Below, one piece after another: positions 7,533 through 15,834 of a stretch of 64,000 nucleotides of DNA (its first letter is position 1; every line of letters starts with the position of its first letter). Source of the stretch: Neobacillus paridis (GTDB lineage: Bacteria > Bacillota > Bacilli > Bacillales > Cytobacillaceae); assembly GCF_016765675.1 (NCBI RefSeq), contig NZ_JAESWB010000005.1, positions 1 through 64,000 on the forward strand. The letters run 5' to 3'. The notes under the pieces were generated by a model. The model ran no database searches. It was not told the DNA's origin and saw only the letters and a list, made by a program, of their open reading frames with translations. The translations under genes were made by a program, and so were the position numbers.

Positions 7533-7617
7533 AAAAACTGCAGATATAATTGAAAAATTGCAGATATATCAGGAAAACTGCAGATAAATTAAAAAACTGC
7601 GGATATATTTAAAAAAT
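7533..7617 (+). repeat. four-copy tandem repeat, unit about 20 bases
   Basis: The unit AAAACTGCAGATATA-TT occurs four times in a row with small changes (CTGCAGATATAA, TTGCAGATATAT, CTGCAGATAAAT, CTGCGGATATAT), each preceded by a run of A. Each unit carries a PstI-like CTGCAG palindrome in two of the copies. It lies between paiB-like and the B3/4-domain gene and ends just before the ribosome binding site. Confidence 0.8.
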
Positions 7618-7647
7618 GCTACCAAGATAGAAATGGAGAGATATTTT

Positions 7648-8352
7648 ATGCCTAAATTTATTATTGAAGAAGATTTTTGGACGTTGTTCCCTCAAGCAAA
7701 AATAGGGATCGTTGTTTGCCAAGGGATTGATAATTCCATTAGGGACGTTGAAACCTACGAGAAGCTGCTACAGGAAGCAGAAAAGGAATCGCATAAGTTT
7801 CTCGGTCTTGAGGAATTCAGTAGTAATCCGGTCATTTCCGTCTGGCGGGAGGCTTTTAAGAAATTCAAGACAAAGAAAGGGGCAAGGTGCTCGATTGAAG
7901 CCTTATTAAAAAGAGTAAAAAATGGCAATCATATCGGAACAATCAACCCGCTTGTTGATATCTATAATTCCATTTCCTTACGCTACGGGCTTCCCTGTGG
8001 TGGAGAGGATATCGACACCTTTGTTGGCGATATTCGGCTAACACAGGCAAATGGCAACGAACCATTTCTCCCATTGGGAAGTGATGAAAATGCTTCACCA
8101 TATGAGGGTGAAATTGTTTATAAAGATGATGCCGGTGCGATTTGCAGATGCTGGAATTGGCGGGAAGCTCAGAGGACGATGCTGACAGAAAATACGAAAA
8201 ATGCCTTCCTCTGTATCGAATTAGTAGATGAAACCAGAAGTGATGAATTTCATATGGCGCTTAAAACATTGACGGATTTAGTGTCAGAGTATCTTGGTGG
8301 TACCGTTAAAATAGAAGTGTTAGATCTTCATAATAAGGAAATGACAATCTAA
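7648..8352 (+). CDS. B3/4-domain protein (tRNA synthetase beta-type editing domain)
   Basis: This 234-residue protein is composed mainly of a B3/4 domain, known from the phenylalanyl-tRNA synthetase beta chain, where it edits mischarged tRNA. Visible family features include the early AKIGIVVCQGIDN strand, the central region NPLVDIYNSISLRYGLPCGGEDID, and the SPYEGEIVYKDD segment. Stand-alone members are thought to bind tRNA or act as trans-editing or amino-acid-related proteins; none of this is shown here. I start at the ATG at 7648 with GGAGAG upstream; an ATG five codons earlier is not preceded by a binding site. Confidence 0.85.
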   Translation: MPKFIIEEDFWTLFPQAKIGIVVCQGIDNSIRDVETYEKLLQEAEKESHKFLGLEEFSSNPVISVWREAFKKFKTKKGARCSIEALLKRVKNGNHIGTINPLVDIYNSISLRYGLPCGGEDIDTFVGDIRLTQANGNEPFLPLGSDENASPYEGEIVYKDDAGAICRCWNWREAQRTMLTENTKNAFLCIELVDETRSDEFHMALKTLTDLVSEYLGGTVKIEVLDLHNKEMTI

Positions 8353-8499
8353 GAAGAGGATGGTTTGAAGGAACCTTTTTCTTTACTGCTTTAATCTATT
8401 GAAATATTTTTCTAAAACTGATAAAATAAGGACTGTTTAAATTCTTCTGAATTTAGACCTCCTAAAGTGGGATTTTGGCGTATATGCAGGATCCCAATT

Positions 8500-8530
8500 A
8501 ACCTTTGAACTTGTTCAAAGGTTCTTTTTT
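8500..8530 (+). terminator. terminator downstream of the B3/4-domain gene
   Basis: The hairpin AACCTTTGAA-CTTG-TTCAAAGGTT is followed by CTTTTTT. It lies about 150 bases after the stop codon, so the transcript would carry a long 3' end. Confidence 0.88.
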
Positions 8531-8600
8531 GCTAAATGATTGGTTTTATTAAGGATAGATTGGTAAATAATATATTTTGAAAATGAAAGGAGCTTTTTAT

Positions 8601-9011
8601 ATGAAAGGACAAGCAACACCCTATTTGATGTTTGACGGAAATGCCAAAGAAGCGCTGGATTTTTATCAACAAGTATTTGGCGGGGAACAATCGGATTTAA
8701 GGACGTTTGCGGAAGCGGGCTATCAAACACCGCCGGAAGCCAAAGACCGATTGATTCATGGCCGGTTTAAAAAGGATGATTTATTTTTCATGGTTTCGGA
8801 TTGCTTCCCCGGCTCATCCGTGGTGATCGGCAGTAATATTTCATTAGTGCTGGATTTTGAAAGCGAGGAGGAAATTCAAGCTATTTACAACGCATTATCT
8901 GAAAAAGGTACTGTTCATATGGAATTACAGGATACCTTTTGGGGAGCCAAATATGCCAAAGTGAAGGATCCGTTTGGCGTGATTTGGGATTTGAATTACC
9001 AAAAGGCCTAA
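8601..9011 (+). CDS. VOC-superfamily protein (PhnB-like glyoxalase fold)
   Basis: This 136-residue protein has the PhnB-like vicinal-oxygen-chelate pattern: YLMFDGNAKEALDFYQQVFGGE at the N-terminus, IHGRFKKDDLFFMVSDCFPG in the middle, and WGAKYAKVKDPFGVIWDLNY at the C-terminus, where family members place metal or substrate contacts. The substrate is unknown. The ATG at 8601 has AAAGGAGC eight bases upstream, which decides it over an earlier ATG. The gene is monocistronic, between two terminators. Confidence 0.9.
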   Translation: MKGQATPYLMFDGNAKEALDFYQQVFGGEQSDLRTFAEAGYQTPPEAKDRLIHGRFKKDDLFFMVSDCFPGSSVVIGSNISLVLDFESEEEIQAIYNALSEKGTVHMELQDTFWGAKYAKVKDPFGVIWDLNYQKA

Positions 9012-9017
9012 TAAAAA

Positions 9018-9051
9018 GCGGCAGCCTATTGTGAATGGCTGCTGTTTTTTA
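9018..9051 (+). terminator. terminator of the VOC gene
   Basis: The stem CGGCAGCC / GGCTGCTG with a 10-base loop is followed by six to seven T, just after the stop codon. Confidence 0.9.
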
Positions 9052-9174
9052 GGCTTTAAATCGCTTTTTATCTCGTCTTTTTCATTTTCAAAGGAAATAG
9101 ATTGAAACAAAATGTAAAAAATATCGTATGATTATTTGAAAGAGTTTAATAGATTAAGATTAGGGGGGCAGTTA

Positions 9175-9543
9175 ATGGATTTTGATCAAGGATTTGACAT
9201 GTTTTCCATGATGGGAACGATTTTTCCGATATTTTTTATTCTTGTAGCGGGAATTATACTTTTTGTTATTTTTCGCGGGATAAAAGAATGGAGTTATAAT
9301 AATCAACAGCCAAGATTGAATGTGGCGGCGGTGGTTGTTTCGAAACGGACAAACGTTAGCGGCGGCCCCGACCACCATTCCAGCACCTGGTATTATGTCA
9401 CCTTTCAGGTCGAAAGCGGTGACCGAATGGAGTTCACCGTCAATGGCCGTGAATATGGGCAGCTGGCAGAAGGGGATGCGGGTGAACTTCAATTTCAAGG
9501 CACAAGGTATCTTGGATTTGTCCGCCAACAAGCACAAATCTAA
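9175..9543 (+). CDS. DUF2500-family membrane protein
   Basis: This is a 122-residue protein with one N-terminal membrane helix (about residues 13-35, GTIFPIFFILVAGIILFVIF) followed by a soluble beta-rich domain. The pattern AAVVVSKRTNVSGG ... STWYYVTFQVESGDRMEF and the end GTRYLGFVR match DUF2500. Function is not known; the topology suggests a domain on one face of the membrane. ATG at 9175 follows AGGGGGG; an in-frame ATG 13 codons upstream has no site. Confidence 0.85.
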   Translation: MDFDQGFDMFSMMGTIFPIFFILVAGIILFVIFRGIKEWSYNNQQPRLNVAAVVVSKRTNVSGGPDHHSSTWYYVTFQVESGDRMEFTVNGREYGQLAEGDAGELQFQGTRYLGFVRQQAQI

Positions 9544-9544
9544 C

Positions 9545-9730
9545 AGCCATCTGCTTGATCACCCTCTGATGTCATTTTTTCCAGTCAGAGGGCTAATCGG
9601 CCAAAGCTATCTGACTTCTACATCATATTTTCGTTTTCAGAGGGCTAGTAGATCTATTCTACCCTCTGATGTTATTTTTCCCAATCATGTGGCTGTTAGA
9701 GCTTGTCTATCTACCCCCTGTATCATATTT
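9545..9730 (+). repeat. array of imperfect intergenic repeats with CCCTCTGAT / AGAGGGCTA ends
   Basis: The words ACCCTCTGATGT-ATTTTT(C) and TCAGAGGGCTA alternate, e.g. CCCTCTGATGTCATTTTTTC...GTCAGAGGGCTA (9560-9595), then a copy with only the right end (9636-9649), then ACCCTCTGATGTTATTTTTC (9659-9680) with a changed right end. Each full unit is a potential hairpin (CCCTCTGA / TCAGAGGG). The array fills the gap between DUF2500 and the nitronate monooxygenase gene; no gene is visible in it. Confidence 0.75.
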
Positions 9731-9804
9731 ATGGAAAATTGTTGTCAAAATAAAGGGGAATTCAATCAAACATAGAATTTAATACAGGTAGGGAGGTTGA
9801 AAAT

Positions 9805-10881
9805 ATGTTAAGCAACGAATTAACGAAGCTATTGAAAATAGATTATCCGATTATTCAGGCGCCAATGGCAGGGGGTGTAACCTCTGCTGAATTAGTGGCG
9901 GCAGTTTCCAATGCCGGCGGGCTTGGAATGATTGGGGCGGGTTATTTAAGTCCGGAACAATTAAGGGCAGAAATTCATCATGTGAGAGGGTTAACGAAGC
10001 GAAAATTTGGCGTGAATCTATTTGTCCCGAGTGAGTATTCGGTCGACGAACAAAAGATCAATCAGTCAAAAGCCTATCTTCGGCCGATGGAACAGGAATT
10101 AGGAATTGAGGATCATGCCCCGGATCTTTCAAATTACTTACAGGATGTCGAAACATTTCAAGAAATGGTTGAGATCATGCTCGAGGAACATATTCCGGTT
10201 TGTTCCTTTACTTTTGGAATTCCTTCGAAAAAAATTAGAACCAAATTAAAGGAAAATGCGTCTATTATAATGGGAACGGCGACCACTGTTCAGGAAGCCA
10301 TTTTAAATCAAGAAGCCGGCATGGATGCTGTGGTTGTTCAAGGTTCGGAAGCTGGCGGGCATCGGGGAACTTTTGCCGGGGACGCGCGTCATAGTTTGAT
10401 AGGACTGATGTCTTTGATACCGCAGACGGCCGACCAAATTTCGATTCCGATTATTGCCGCAGGTGGAATCATGGATGCCAGAGGTTTGCTGGCGGCGCAA
10501 TGCTTAGGGGCCCAAGGCGTCCAAATGGGAACAGCATTTCTAGTTTGTAAAGAAAGCGGGGCCAATCCGCTCCATAAGAATGCGATCCTTGAAGCGGCAG
10601 AGGACCAAGTGGTTCTCACTAAGGCATTCTCTGGAAAAATGGCGCAGGGGATAAATAATCGTTTTATTGAAAAACTTCAGCATGTCGAAGCGGAGCTGCC
10701 CGATTATCCGCTGCAAAATGACTTAACAAAAGCGATTAGAAAAGCCGCGGCAGCTAGCGAAAATCGCGAATATATCTCGCTTTGGTCGGGGCAGAGTCCA
10801 AGATTAGCAAAGGGACAAACCGTTAACGAGCTTATCAGAAACATTATAAGCGAGATAGAGAAAGCGAAAATTGGAATATAA
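9805..10881 (+). CDS. nitronate monooxygenase family protein (YrpB/FabK-like)
   Basis: This is a 358-residue FMN-dependent TIM-barrel enzyme of the 2-nitropropane dioxygenase family. Seen are PIIQAPMAGGVTSAELVAAVSNAGGLGMIGAG at the N-terminus, the FGVNLFVP strand, VVQGSEAGGHRG with the conserved His, and the flavin-phosphate region IIAAGGIMDARG...GAQGVQMGTAFL. Members oxidise alkyl nitronates such as propionate-3-nitronate; the related FabK reduces enoyl-ACP. Overall layout fits B. subtilis YrpB. A second, more distant family member lies at 30430-31437. The ribosome site AGGGAGG supports the ATG start. Confidence 0.9.
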   Translation: MLSNELTKLLKIDYPIIQAPMAGGVTSAELVAAVSNAGGLGMIGAGYLSPEQLRAEIHHVRGLTKRKFGVNLFVPSEYSVDEQKINQSKAYLRPMEQELGIEDHAPDLSNYLQDVETFQEMVEIMLEEHIPVCSFTFGIPSKKIRTKLKENASIIMGTATTVQEAILNQEAGMDAVVVQGSEAGGHRGTFAGDARHSLIGLMSLIPQTADQISIPIIAAGGIMDARGLLAAQCLGAQGVQMGTAFLVCKESGANPLHKNAILEAAEDQVVLTKAFSGKMAQGINNRFIEKLQHVEAELPDYPLQNDLTKAIRKAAAASENREYISLWSGQSPRLAKGQTVNELIRNIISEIEKAKIGI

Positions 10882-10947
10882 TAATGTTCGACAAAATTCG
10901 GGTAAGCTAGTAATATTATATTGATTTTATATTGGGGAGGGGAGAGT

Positions 10948-11595
10948 TTGAAGTTTTTTTTAAAAAAGGCCCCCTATTTGTTGTTGATGTCAGTCATACC
11001 ATTACTTGGATTAGTATATCGATTATTAAATGCCAATGCGCAAAATGCAACGGATTTAATCACACCAATTGATAAAATGATCCCGTATATGCCAATTTTT
11101 ATCATTCCATATATCCTTTGGTATGCCTATCTTGCTGGTTTTTTAGTCTATTTTTGCTTTAAGGATACCAAGGTCTATTTGAAAACATTATTATTGCTGA
11201 GTCTTGGGGAACTGGCTTGCTTCGTCATTTATTTCTTCTTTCAGACGACGGTGCCAAGACCTTCTGTTGAAGGAAATGATTTTCTGACAATTCTGGTGAA
11301 ATGGATTTACACCATTGACCAGCCGTACAATTGCTTCCCGAGCATTCATGTTCAAACGACTTTTTCAATCATGCTGGCCTCGCTGCATATTAAAAATAAG
11401 CATGTGATCAACCATATTCTGCTTCATATCGGCGGCGGTCTGATTATTGTTTCGACGCTATTTGTCAAGCAGCATGTGATTTTTGACATGGTTGGCTCGA
11501 TGTTTCTGGTAGCCTTTATCTATGGATTTACGTTTGAATTATTCTCACTTCGTGTTCCAAGTAAATCGAAAGCCGTATATGTGAAAAACAAATAA
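10948..11595 (+). CDS. PAP2-family membrane phosphatase
   Basis: This 215-residue protein has about six membrane helices and the PAP2 catalytic motifs: a first motif ending TVPRP, the PSIHV motif with its acid/base His (FPSIHVQTTFS), and a third motif KQHVIFDMVGS with the nucleophile His. Such enzymes dephosphorylate lipid phosphates such as undecaprenyl pyrophosphate or phosphatidate in the membrane; the Aur1/IPC-synthase-like subgroup is also close. The first motif is less complete than usual. Start is TTG at 10948 with GGGGAGGGGAGAG upstream. Confidence 0.85.
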   Translation: MKFFLKKAPYLLLMSVIPLLGLVYRLLNANAQNATDLITPIDKMIPYMPIFIIPYILWYAYLAGFLVYFCFKDTKVYLKTLLLLSLGELACFVIYFFFQTTVPRPSVEGNDFLTILVKWIYTIDQPYNCFPSIHVQTTFSIMLASLHIKNKHVINHILLHIGGGLIIVSTLFVKQHVIFDMVGSMFLVAFIYGFTFELFSLRVPSKSKAVYVKNK

Positions 11596-11624
11596 AATGG
11601 GCAAACAATTTTTGTCCGGGCATT

Positions 11625-11655
11625 AAGGCACAAGCTCTACAGCATGTGCCTTTTT
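11625..11655 (+). terminator. terminator of the PAP2 gene
   Basis: The stem AAGGCACA / TGTGCCTT is followed by TTTTTG. Confidence 0.85.
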
Positions 11656-11772
11656 GCTGTCCAGGAAACGGTAAAATACCGGGCTTTAATCGGGAACCTA
11701 ATCAAAGATGCGAATAAAACAGAATTTTGTTTAATACGATTTAGTAGGTGGAGATGACAAGGGAGTGGTAGT

Positions 11773-12567
11773 TTGAAAAAATTATGGAAGTCAGGATTAT
11801 TCCTAATCGTGCTGATGGTGATCCTGGTGGTTAGTGCCTGTGGACAGGATAAGGCGAAGGAAAAGGATTCAGGAAAAGGGAGGGAGCAAAAGGAATTTTA
11901 TTACGCGATGAGCGGCTTATACAAACCGTTTAATTTCAAAGAGGATGGAAAATTACTGGGATTCGATGTCGAAATTGGCGAAGCGCTGGCGAAAAAAATG
12001 GGAATGAAGCCGGTTGCCGTTACCAATCCTTGGGAAACTTTAATCCAGGGCTTACAGGCGAAAAAATATGATGCGATTATAGGCAGTATGACGATTACCG
12101 AGGAGCGGCTCAAGTCGGTTAATTTCACCGATCCATATTACCGCTCTGGTGCACAGGTATTTGTTGCTGAAAACAACCAAGACATTTCCGGACCAGCAGA
12201 TTTAAAAGGTAAGAAAATCGGTGTCGTGAAGGCAAGCACATATAAGGAACTGGCCTTAAAATATACCGAAAAAAAGAAGATTGTTGAATATGACAGCGAT
12301 ATTACCGCATTAATGGATTTGCCGACAGGAAGACTCGATGCGGTGATCACCGACCAAATGGTTGGACTGCCGATTATAAAGGAAGGTGCCATCAAGATTA
12401 AAGATGTCGGTGAAACCATGACCCAGGATGACCAAGGGATTGCCGTCCGTAAAGAAGATCAAGAGTTGTTGGATAAGTTGAATAAAGCACTTGCGGAAAT
12501 TATAAAAGACGGAACCTATGAAGACATCAGTAAAAAGTGGTTCGGCCGTAATATTTTAGGAGAGTAA
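11773..12567 (+). CDS. polar amino-acid ABC importer, substrate-binding lipoprotein
   Basis: This 264-residue family-3 solute-binding protein has a lipoprotein signal (MKKLWKSGLFLIVLMVILVVSACG; lipobox VSAC, Cys23) and the SBP_bac_3 domain: FYYAMSGLYKPFNF, LLGFDVEIGEALAKKMG, a DAIIGSMTITEERLKSVNFTDPYY segment that carries the amino-acid alpha-group contacts, and the ADLKGKKIGVVKASTY hinge strand. The ligand is not readable from sequence. Start is TTG, after GGGAGTGG. It forms an operon with the permease 57 bases downstream; an inverted repeat lies between them. The convergent neighbour is D-serine dehydratase, which hints at an amino acid such as D-serine. Confidence 0.92.
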   Translation: MKKLWKSGLFLIVLMVILVVSACGQDKAKEKDSGKGREQKEFYYAMSGLYKPFNFKEDGKLLGFDVEIGEALAKKMGMKPVAVTNPWETLIQGLQAKKYDAIIGSMTITEERLKSVNFTDPYYRSGAQVFVAENNQDISGPADLKGKKIGVVKASTYKELALKYTEKKKIVEYDSDITALMDLPTGRLDAVITDQMVGLPIIKEGAIKIKDVGETMTQDDQGIAVRKEDQELLDKLNKALAEIIKDGTYEDISKKWFGRNILGE

Positions 12568-12571
12568 GAGT

Positions 12572-12610
12572 TTCAAAGGGTGTTGCTTCCAGCGGACAGG
12601 CACCCTTTGA
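12572..12610 (+). promoter_or_regulatory. intercistronic inverted repeat between binding protein and permease
   Basis: The arms TCAAAGGGTG (12572-12581) and CACCCTTTGA (12601-12610) pair perfectly over 10 bp with a 19-base loop. There is no T tract, so it is not a strong terminator. Such hairpins often protect the upstream mRNA and give more binding protein than permease. Confidence 0.65.
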
Positions 12611-12624
12611 TTCAAAAGAAGGTG

Positions 12625-13284
12625 ATGATAATCTTTGATATTTTTCTTAACACGTTAGATGTGTTCCCCCGCGCTGCTTTGTTGACCTTGCAATTAACGG
12701 TCACATCGTTAATCCTAGGCTGCATAATTGGACTTATTTTCGCGTTTTTTAGAATTTCCAGCAGTAAGCTGTTAAACTATCTTGCAACAATCTACATTGG
12801 TCTGATCCGCGGTACCCCGTTAATCGTGCAAATTGCCATCCTATATTTCGGAATGGCCTCGATTGTGACATTTTCACAGTTTTGGGCTGGAGCTTTGGCA
12901 CTGGCTGTGCATAATGGTGCCTATATTGCTGAAATCTTCCGTGGAGCGATTCAATCGATTGACAAAGGACAAATGGAAGCAGCTCGTTCGCTGGGGATGA
13001 GTTATTCGCTGGCCATGCACAAGATCATTTTGCCACAGGCTTTTAAATTCTCGATCCCACCTCTTGGCAATCAATTTATCATCGGACTTAAGGATTCATC
13101 TTTAGTAGCTTATGTCGGGATGGCGGAGCTTTGGGGATCAGGTTTAAGCGAAGCCGCCTCTAATTTCCGCCAGCTGGAATCCTATATCGTTGTCGGTATT
13201 TATTACTTAGCACTTGTGATGCTGTTTTCCTTCCTGTTAAAGCAGTTGGAGAAAAGGATGAGCTTAGATTCCAAAACAGTCTAA
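12625..13284 (+). CDS. polar amino-acid ABC importer, permease
   Basis: This is a 219-residue HisM/GlnP-type permease with about five membrane helices. The EAA loop that docks the ATPase is clear: GQMEAARSLGMSYSLAMHKIILPQA. N-terminal ALLTLQLTVTSLILG and IRGTPLIVQIAILYF are typical of the family. The start is uncertain: the ATG at 12625 follows AAGG very closely, while an upstream GTG at 12580 has no good site. No ATP-binding gene follows; a terminator ends the operon, so the ATPase must be supplied by another locus. Confidence 0.9.
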   Translation: MIIFDIFLNTLDVFPRAALLTLQLTVTSLILGCIIGLIFAFFRISSSKLLNYLATIYIGLIRGTPLIVQIAILYFGMASIVTFSQFWAGALALAVHNGAYIAEIFRGAIQSIDKGQMEAARSLGMSYSLAMHKIILPQAFKFSIPPLGNQFIIGLKDSSLVAYVGMAELWGSGLSEAASNFRQLESYIVVGIYYLALVMLFSFLLKQLEKRMSLDSKTV

Positions 13285-13320
13285 AAAGGACGGAGCCGTT
13301 TCAATCGCTCTGTCCTTTTT
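13283..13320. terminator. bidirectional terminator between ABC permease and dsdA
   Basis: A 13-bp stem AAAAAGGACGGAG / CTCTGTCCTTTTT serves both convergent genes. The dsdA stop codon (13301-13303) lies in the loop region, so the hairpin includes the last codons of dsdA. Confidence 0.9.
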
Positions 13321-14656
13321 CATTTGATCCTTTGCGGTAATATTGTTCCATCTCTTGTTTCGGGACCATGCTGCCGCCGGTGCCCCAGACAATATGGGCG
13401 GCCTGATTGATTTTAGTCGATAAATCGTGGTTTTCAAGATAATGCTGCCCTTCTGCCGCTAGTTTTACCGGTCCAATCATTCCGGCAAGGGCGGACGGTT
13501 CCAAATAAATCCCCTCAGTATCGGCGAGATCTTTTAGCAGCTTGAGCATCTGTTGGTCACTGATCGTATAGCTGCCGCTTAAGAAGGGTTCAATTACCCT
13601 GCCGACAAATCCTGAAGGTCTTCCAACCGCAAGGCCATCTGCGGCTGTTTGGTTATCAATCCCGATATCCTGAACGGCAATTTTGTCATGAAGTCCACTG
13701 ATAAGTCCAAGTAGCATGCAAGGGGAGTGGGTGGGTTCGGCAAAGAAACAGTGAACATGGTCCTGAAATATAAGCTTTAGCCCAAAGGCGACGCCGCCGG
13801 GACCGCCGCCCACTCCGCATGGTAAATAGACAAATAAAGGATGATTCTCATCAACAGTGATTCCCGCAAGCTCCAGTTGTTTTTGTAAGCGGAGGGCGGC
13901 TACCGCATAGCCTAAAAATAAGTCACGGGAATTTTCATCATCAATAAAATGGCATGTTGGATCAGCTTCGGCCAACCGCCTTCCTTCCTCGACAGCTTTA
14001 CTATAATCTGCGGCATATTCGATCACCTTAACGTTTTTACTACGTAAAAGGTCTTTCTTCCATTGCTTGGCATCTGCCGACATATGGACAGTGACGGAAA
14101 AACCTAATTTGGCACTCATGATGCCAATGCTTAGGCCTAAATTACCGGTGGAACCGACGGCGATGGAATATTTCGAGAAGAAGGAGCGGAACTTGTCGCT
14201 AGCCAAGATGGAGTAATCATCCTCTATGGATAACATCCCCTTACTTATGGCCAAATCCTCGGCAATCTTAAGCACTTCATAAATCCCGCCTCTAGCTTTA
14301 ATCGATCCTGAGATAGGCAAGTGACTATCACATTTCAAATATAAATCCCCAAAAATCTGCTGCCCGTAATCATCTTCCAGTTTTGCCTGCATCTGCGGTA
14401 TTTTTACCAGAGGAGATTCGATGATCCCATTTGTCGTCTGTGTTTCCGGAAACACCTTTGCGAGATAAGGGGCAAAGCGGCTTAATCTTTTCTCGGCTTC
14501 CAGCACATCGCTGAAGGAAAGCGGACATTTTTCGATACCAGCTTGGAACGCTTCAAGCTTGGGATTAAACCAAATGACTTCTTCTAAGGAAATGAGTTTC
14601 TGAATGAATGGATTTGTGTGGTTTTGCAGCCATGCTCGGCTATTGATTCGTTTCAT
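13301..14656 (-). CDS. dsdA: D-serine ammonia-lyase (D-serine dehydratase)
   Basis: This 451-residue fold-type II PLP enzyme converts D-serine to pyruvate and ammonia. The PLP Lys is in [12 protein letters not shown], followed by the phosphate-binding [13 protein letters not shown] loop region (GSTGNLGLS) and the C-terminal [14 protein letters not shown] glycine-rich segment; the N-terminal FNPKLEAF part is typical of DsdA. Length agrees with the family (about 440). The gene stands alone with its own GGAGG-like site. It removes toxic D-serine or lets it be used as carbon and nitrogen source; the convergent ABC importer may bring in the substrate. Confidence 0.93.
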   Translation of the reverse strand: MKRINSRAWLQNHTNPFIQKLISLEEVIWFNPKLEAFQAGIEKCPLSFSDVLEAEKRLSRFAPYLAKVFPETQTTNGIIESPLVKIPQMQAKLEDDYGQQIFGDLYLKCDSHLPISGSIKARGGIYEVLKIAEDLAISKGMLSIEDDYSILASDKFRSFFSKYSIAVGSTGNLGLSIGIMSAKLGFSVTVHMSADAKQWKKDLLRSKNVKVIEYAADYSKAVEEGRRLAEADPTCHFIDDENSRDLFLGYAVAALRLQKQLELAGITVDENHPLFVYLPCGVGGGPGGVAFGLKLIFQDHVHCFFAEPTHSPCMLLGLISGLHDKIAVQDIGIDNQTAADGLAVGRPSGFVGRVIEPFLSGSYTISDQQMLKLLKDLADTEGIYLEPSALAGMIGPVKLAAEGQHYLENHDLSTKINQAAHIVWGTGGSMVPKQEMEQYYRKGSNEKGQSD

Positions 14657-14711
14657 TTTAGACCTCCTTGCATCAAATGATAAAACAAGTGTACCACATC
14701 AAAAAAGGAGG

Positions 14712-14750
14712 AAAAGAGAAAACAGTCATGTTTTTATCCATGACTGTTTT
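14712..14750 (-). terminator. terminator of the yjcZ-like gene
   Basis: On the minus strand AAAACAGTCATG / CATGACTGTTTT (12 bp, 8-base loop) is followed by CTCTTTTCC, a weak T tract. Confidence 0.75.
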
Positions 14751-14774
14751 CAATAAACACCTTATGGTTATTTC

Positions 14775-14888
14775 TTAATAATAGAAACCATAGCCGCCCA
14801 TGAAGCTTGCGCCCACGATGATCAGCAGAATAAAGAGTACAACAATAAGAGCAAATCCTGCTCCGCCTGAATATCCGCCGCCACTCAT
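14775..14888 (-). CDS. YjcZ-family sporulation peptide
   Basis: This 37-residue peptide begins [15 protein letters not shown], has one membrane segment (about residues 12-28, [17 protein letters not shown]) and ends GGYGFYY. Gly/Tyr-rich ends around a single hydrophobic helix are the hallmark of the YjcZ/YrhK-like sporulation peptides of Bacillus. A strong AGGTGAAGGAT site precedes the ATG. The product is too short for usual ORF cut-offs. Role is unknown; expression late in sporulation is inferred from the family. Confidence 0.88.
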   Translation of the reverse strand: MSGGGYSGGAGFALIVVLFILLIIVGASFMGGYGFYY

Positions 14889-14981
14889 ATCCTTCACCTC
14901 CAACACGTTTACTACAGCGTATGTTGGATTTGAAAGGGCGTATAGACAAACATGCAGTTTTTTCTGCTATTTTTTTCGGCT

Positions 14982-15278
14982 CTAATTACTTTCGTGTATT
15001 TCGTGTTTTTCGCTGGATTCCCCAAACTCCTCACCCATCGGCATAAACCCGAATGGACCCATTGGAGGTCTGCGTTCTGCCCGATAAATTGCCACTACTT
15101 CTTCAATCCGAATGAATAGTTTGACAGGGCGTCCTCCCATTTGGCGTGATTCCAGGACGATTACATCGTTCCCAACACTAAGAAGCTTTCCTTCAAAATT
15201 ACCTTGTCTGGTAATGACAATGACTTCATGATGTAGAAGCTCACCGGCAACTTGATGGAATGTTTTCTCGCTCATCAT
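14982..15278 (-). CDS. DUF2642-family protein (YuzF-like)
   Basis: This is a 98-residue protein. Residues about 8-65 resemble an Sm-like/DUF2642 barrel (VAGELLHHEVIVITRQGNFEGKLLSVGNDVIVLESRQ ... LFIRIEEVVAIYRA), followed by a Pro/Met/Gly-rich tail and an acidic-histidine end (ESSEKHEIHESN). DUF2642 proteins are found in spore-formers, some in the coat; function is not known. The tandem start ATGATG has GGAGGAG upstream. It precedes the yjcZ-like gene by about 90 bases and could be co-transcribed with it. Confidence 0.65.
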   Translation of the reverse strand: MMSEKTFHQVAGELLHHEVIVITRQGNFEGKLLSVGNDVIVLESRQMGGRPVKLFIRIEEVVAIYRAERRPPMGPFGFMPMGEEFGESSEKHEIHESN

Positions 15279-15592
15279 TTAACCAACTCCTCCTCTCAGA
15301 AATAGTAAATGCAAAACCAATAAAAATGGGATTGTCTTAATCGGATTTTTATGAAAAATTTCCTAATAAAAAAGCAAGAGCGTTTTTTCTTCTGTTCTTG
15401 TTAACAGGGTTCAACGATTTCATTATGAAATGACAAATAATTGAAGATAATACCTATATTGGACAAAATTCATTTTTTGAAATGGTGCTAGAACTCAGAA
15501 AAAATAGCCAAGACTGGAATAACTTCATGCTTGAACAGCTGAATAACTGCATACCGATTACAAACTCTAATGGTAACAGGGGGTGATGTTTC
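15279..15592. other. intergenic region, no clear gene
   Basis: In these 314 bases I see no RNA gene or promoter I can support. A frame from an ATG at 15482 to a TGA at 15584 (34 codons) reads like protein (LELRKNSQDWNNFMLEQLNN) but has no ribosome binding site; its stop overlaps the AGGGGGTGA site of the next gene. It may be a gene remnant. Confidence 0.4.
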
Positions 15593-15760
15593 ATGAAGCA
15601 AAATAATCACAGCAACCATAAGGGAATGACAGCTACTCAACAAAATTCAGGCTCGCAATACCACGAAGAGCATGCCGGCCATGTAACTGGCTATGGGGAA
15701 ATGGACCCAGTTGCTGAGGGGGGAAGCAATATGTCGAACCAGCCTAATTCAACGTCATAA
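15593..15760 (+). CDS. small hydrophilic protein of unknown function
   Basis: This 55-residue protein has an ATG start with a strong AGGGGGTGAT site and a terminator directly behind. It is rich in Asn, Gln, His, Gly and Ser (MKQNNHSNHKGMTATQQNSG ... EEHAGHVTGYGEMDPVAEGG), has no Cys or Trp and no hydrophobic stretch, so it is likely disordered. I do not recognise a family. The position beside splAB and its composition would suit a small spore protein, but this is only inference. Confidence 0.7.
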   Translation: MKQNNHSNHKGMTATQQNSGSQYHEEHAGHVTGYGEMDPVAEGGSNMSNQPNSTS

Positions 15761-15763
15761 ATG

Positions 15764-15787
15764 AACGCCTCACCGCGGCGTTTTTTC
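15764..15787 (+). terminator. terminator of the small hydrophilic protein gene
   Basis: The hairpin AACGCC / GGCGTT with a 7-base loop is followed by TTTTC. Confidence 0.8.
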
Positions 15788-15834
15788 TTTGCAGCATTTG
15801 ATTTTTCTAAATATCCGCTAGGAAGGTGAACAAT

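Noticed and set aside
14728-14778. Short plus-strand frame after AAAAAAGGAGG near the yjcZ-like gene
   Set aside because: Only 16 codons, inside a terminator hairpin; most likely chance.
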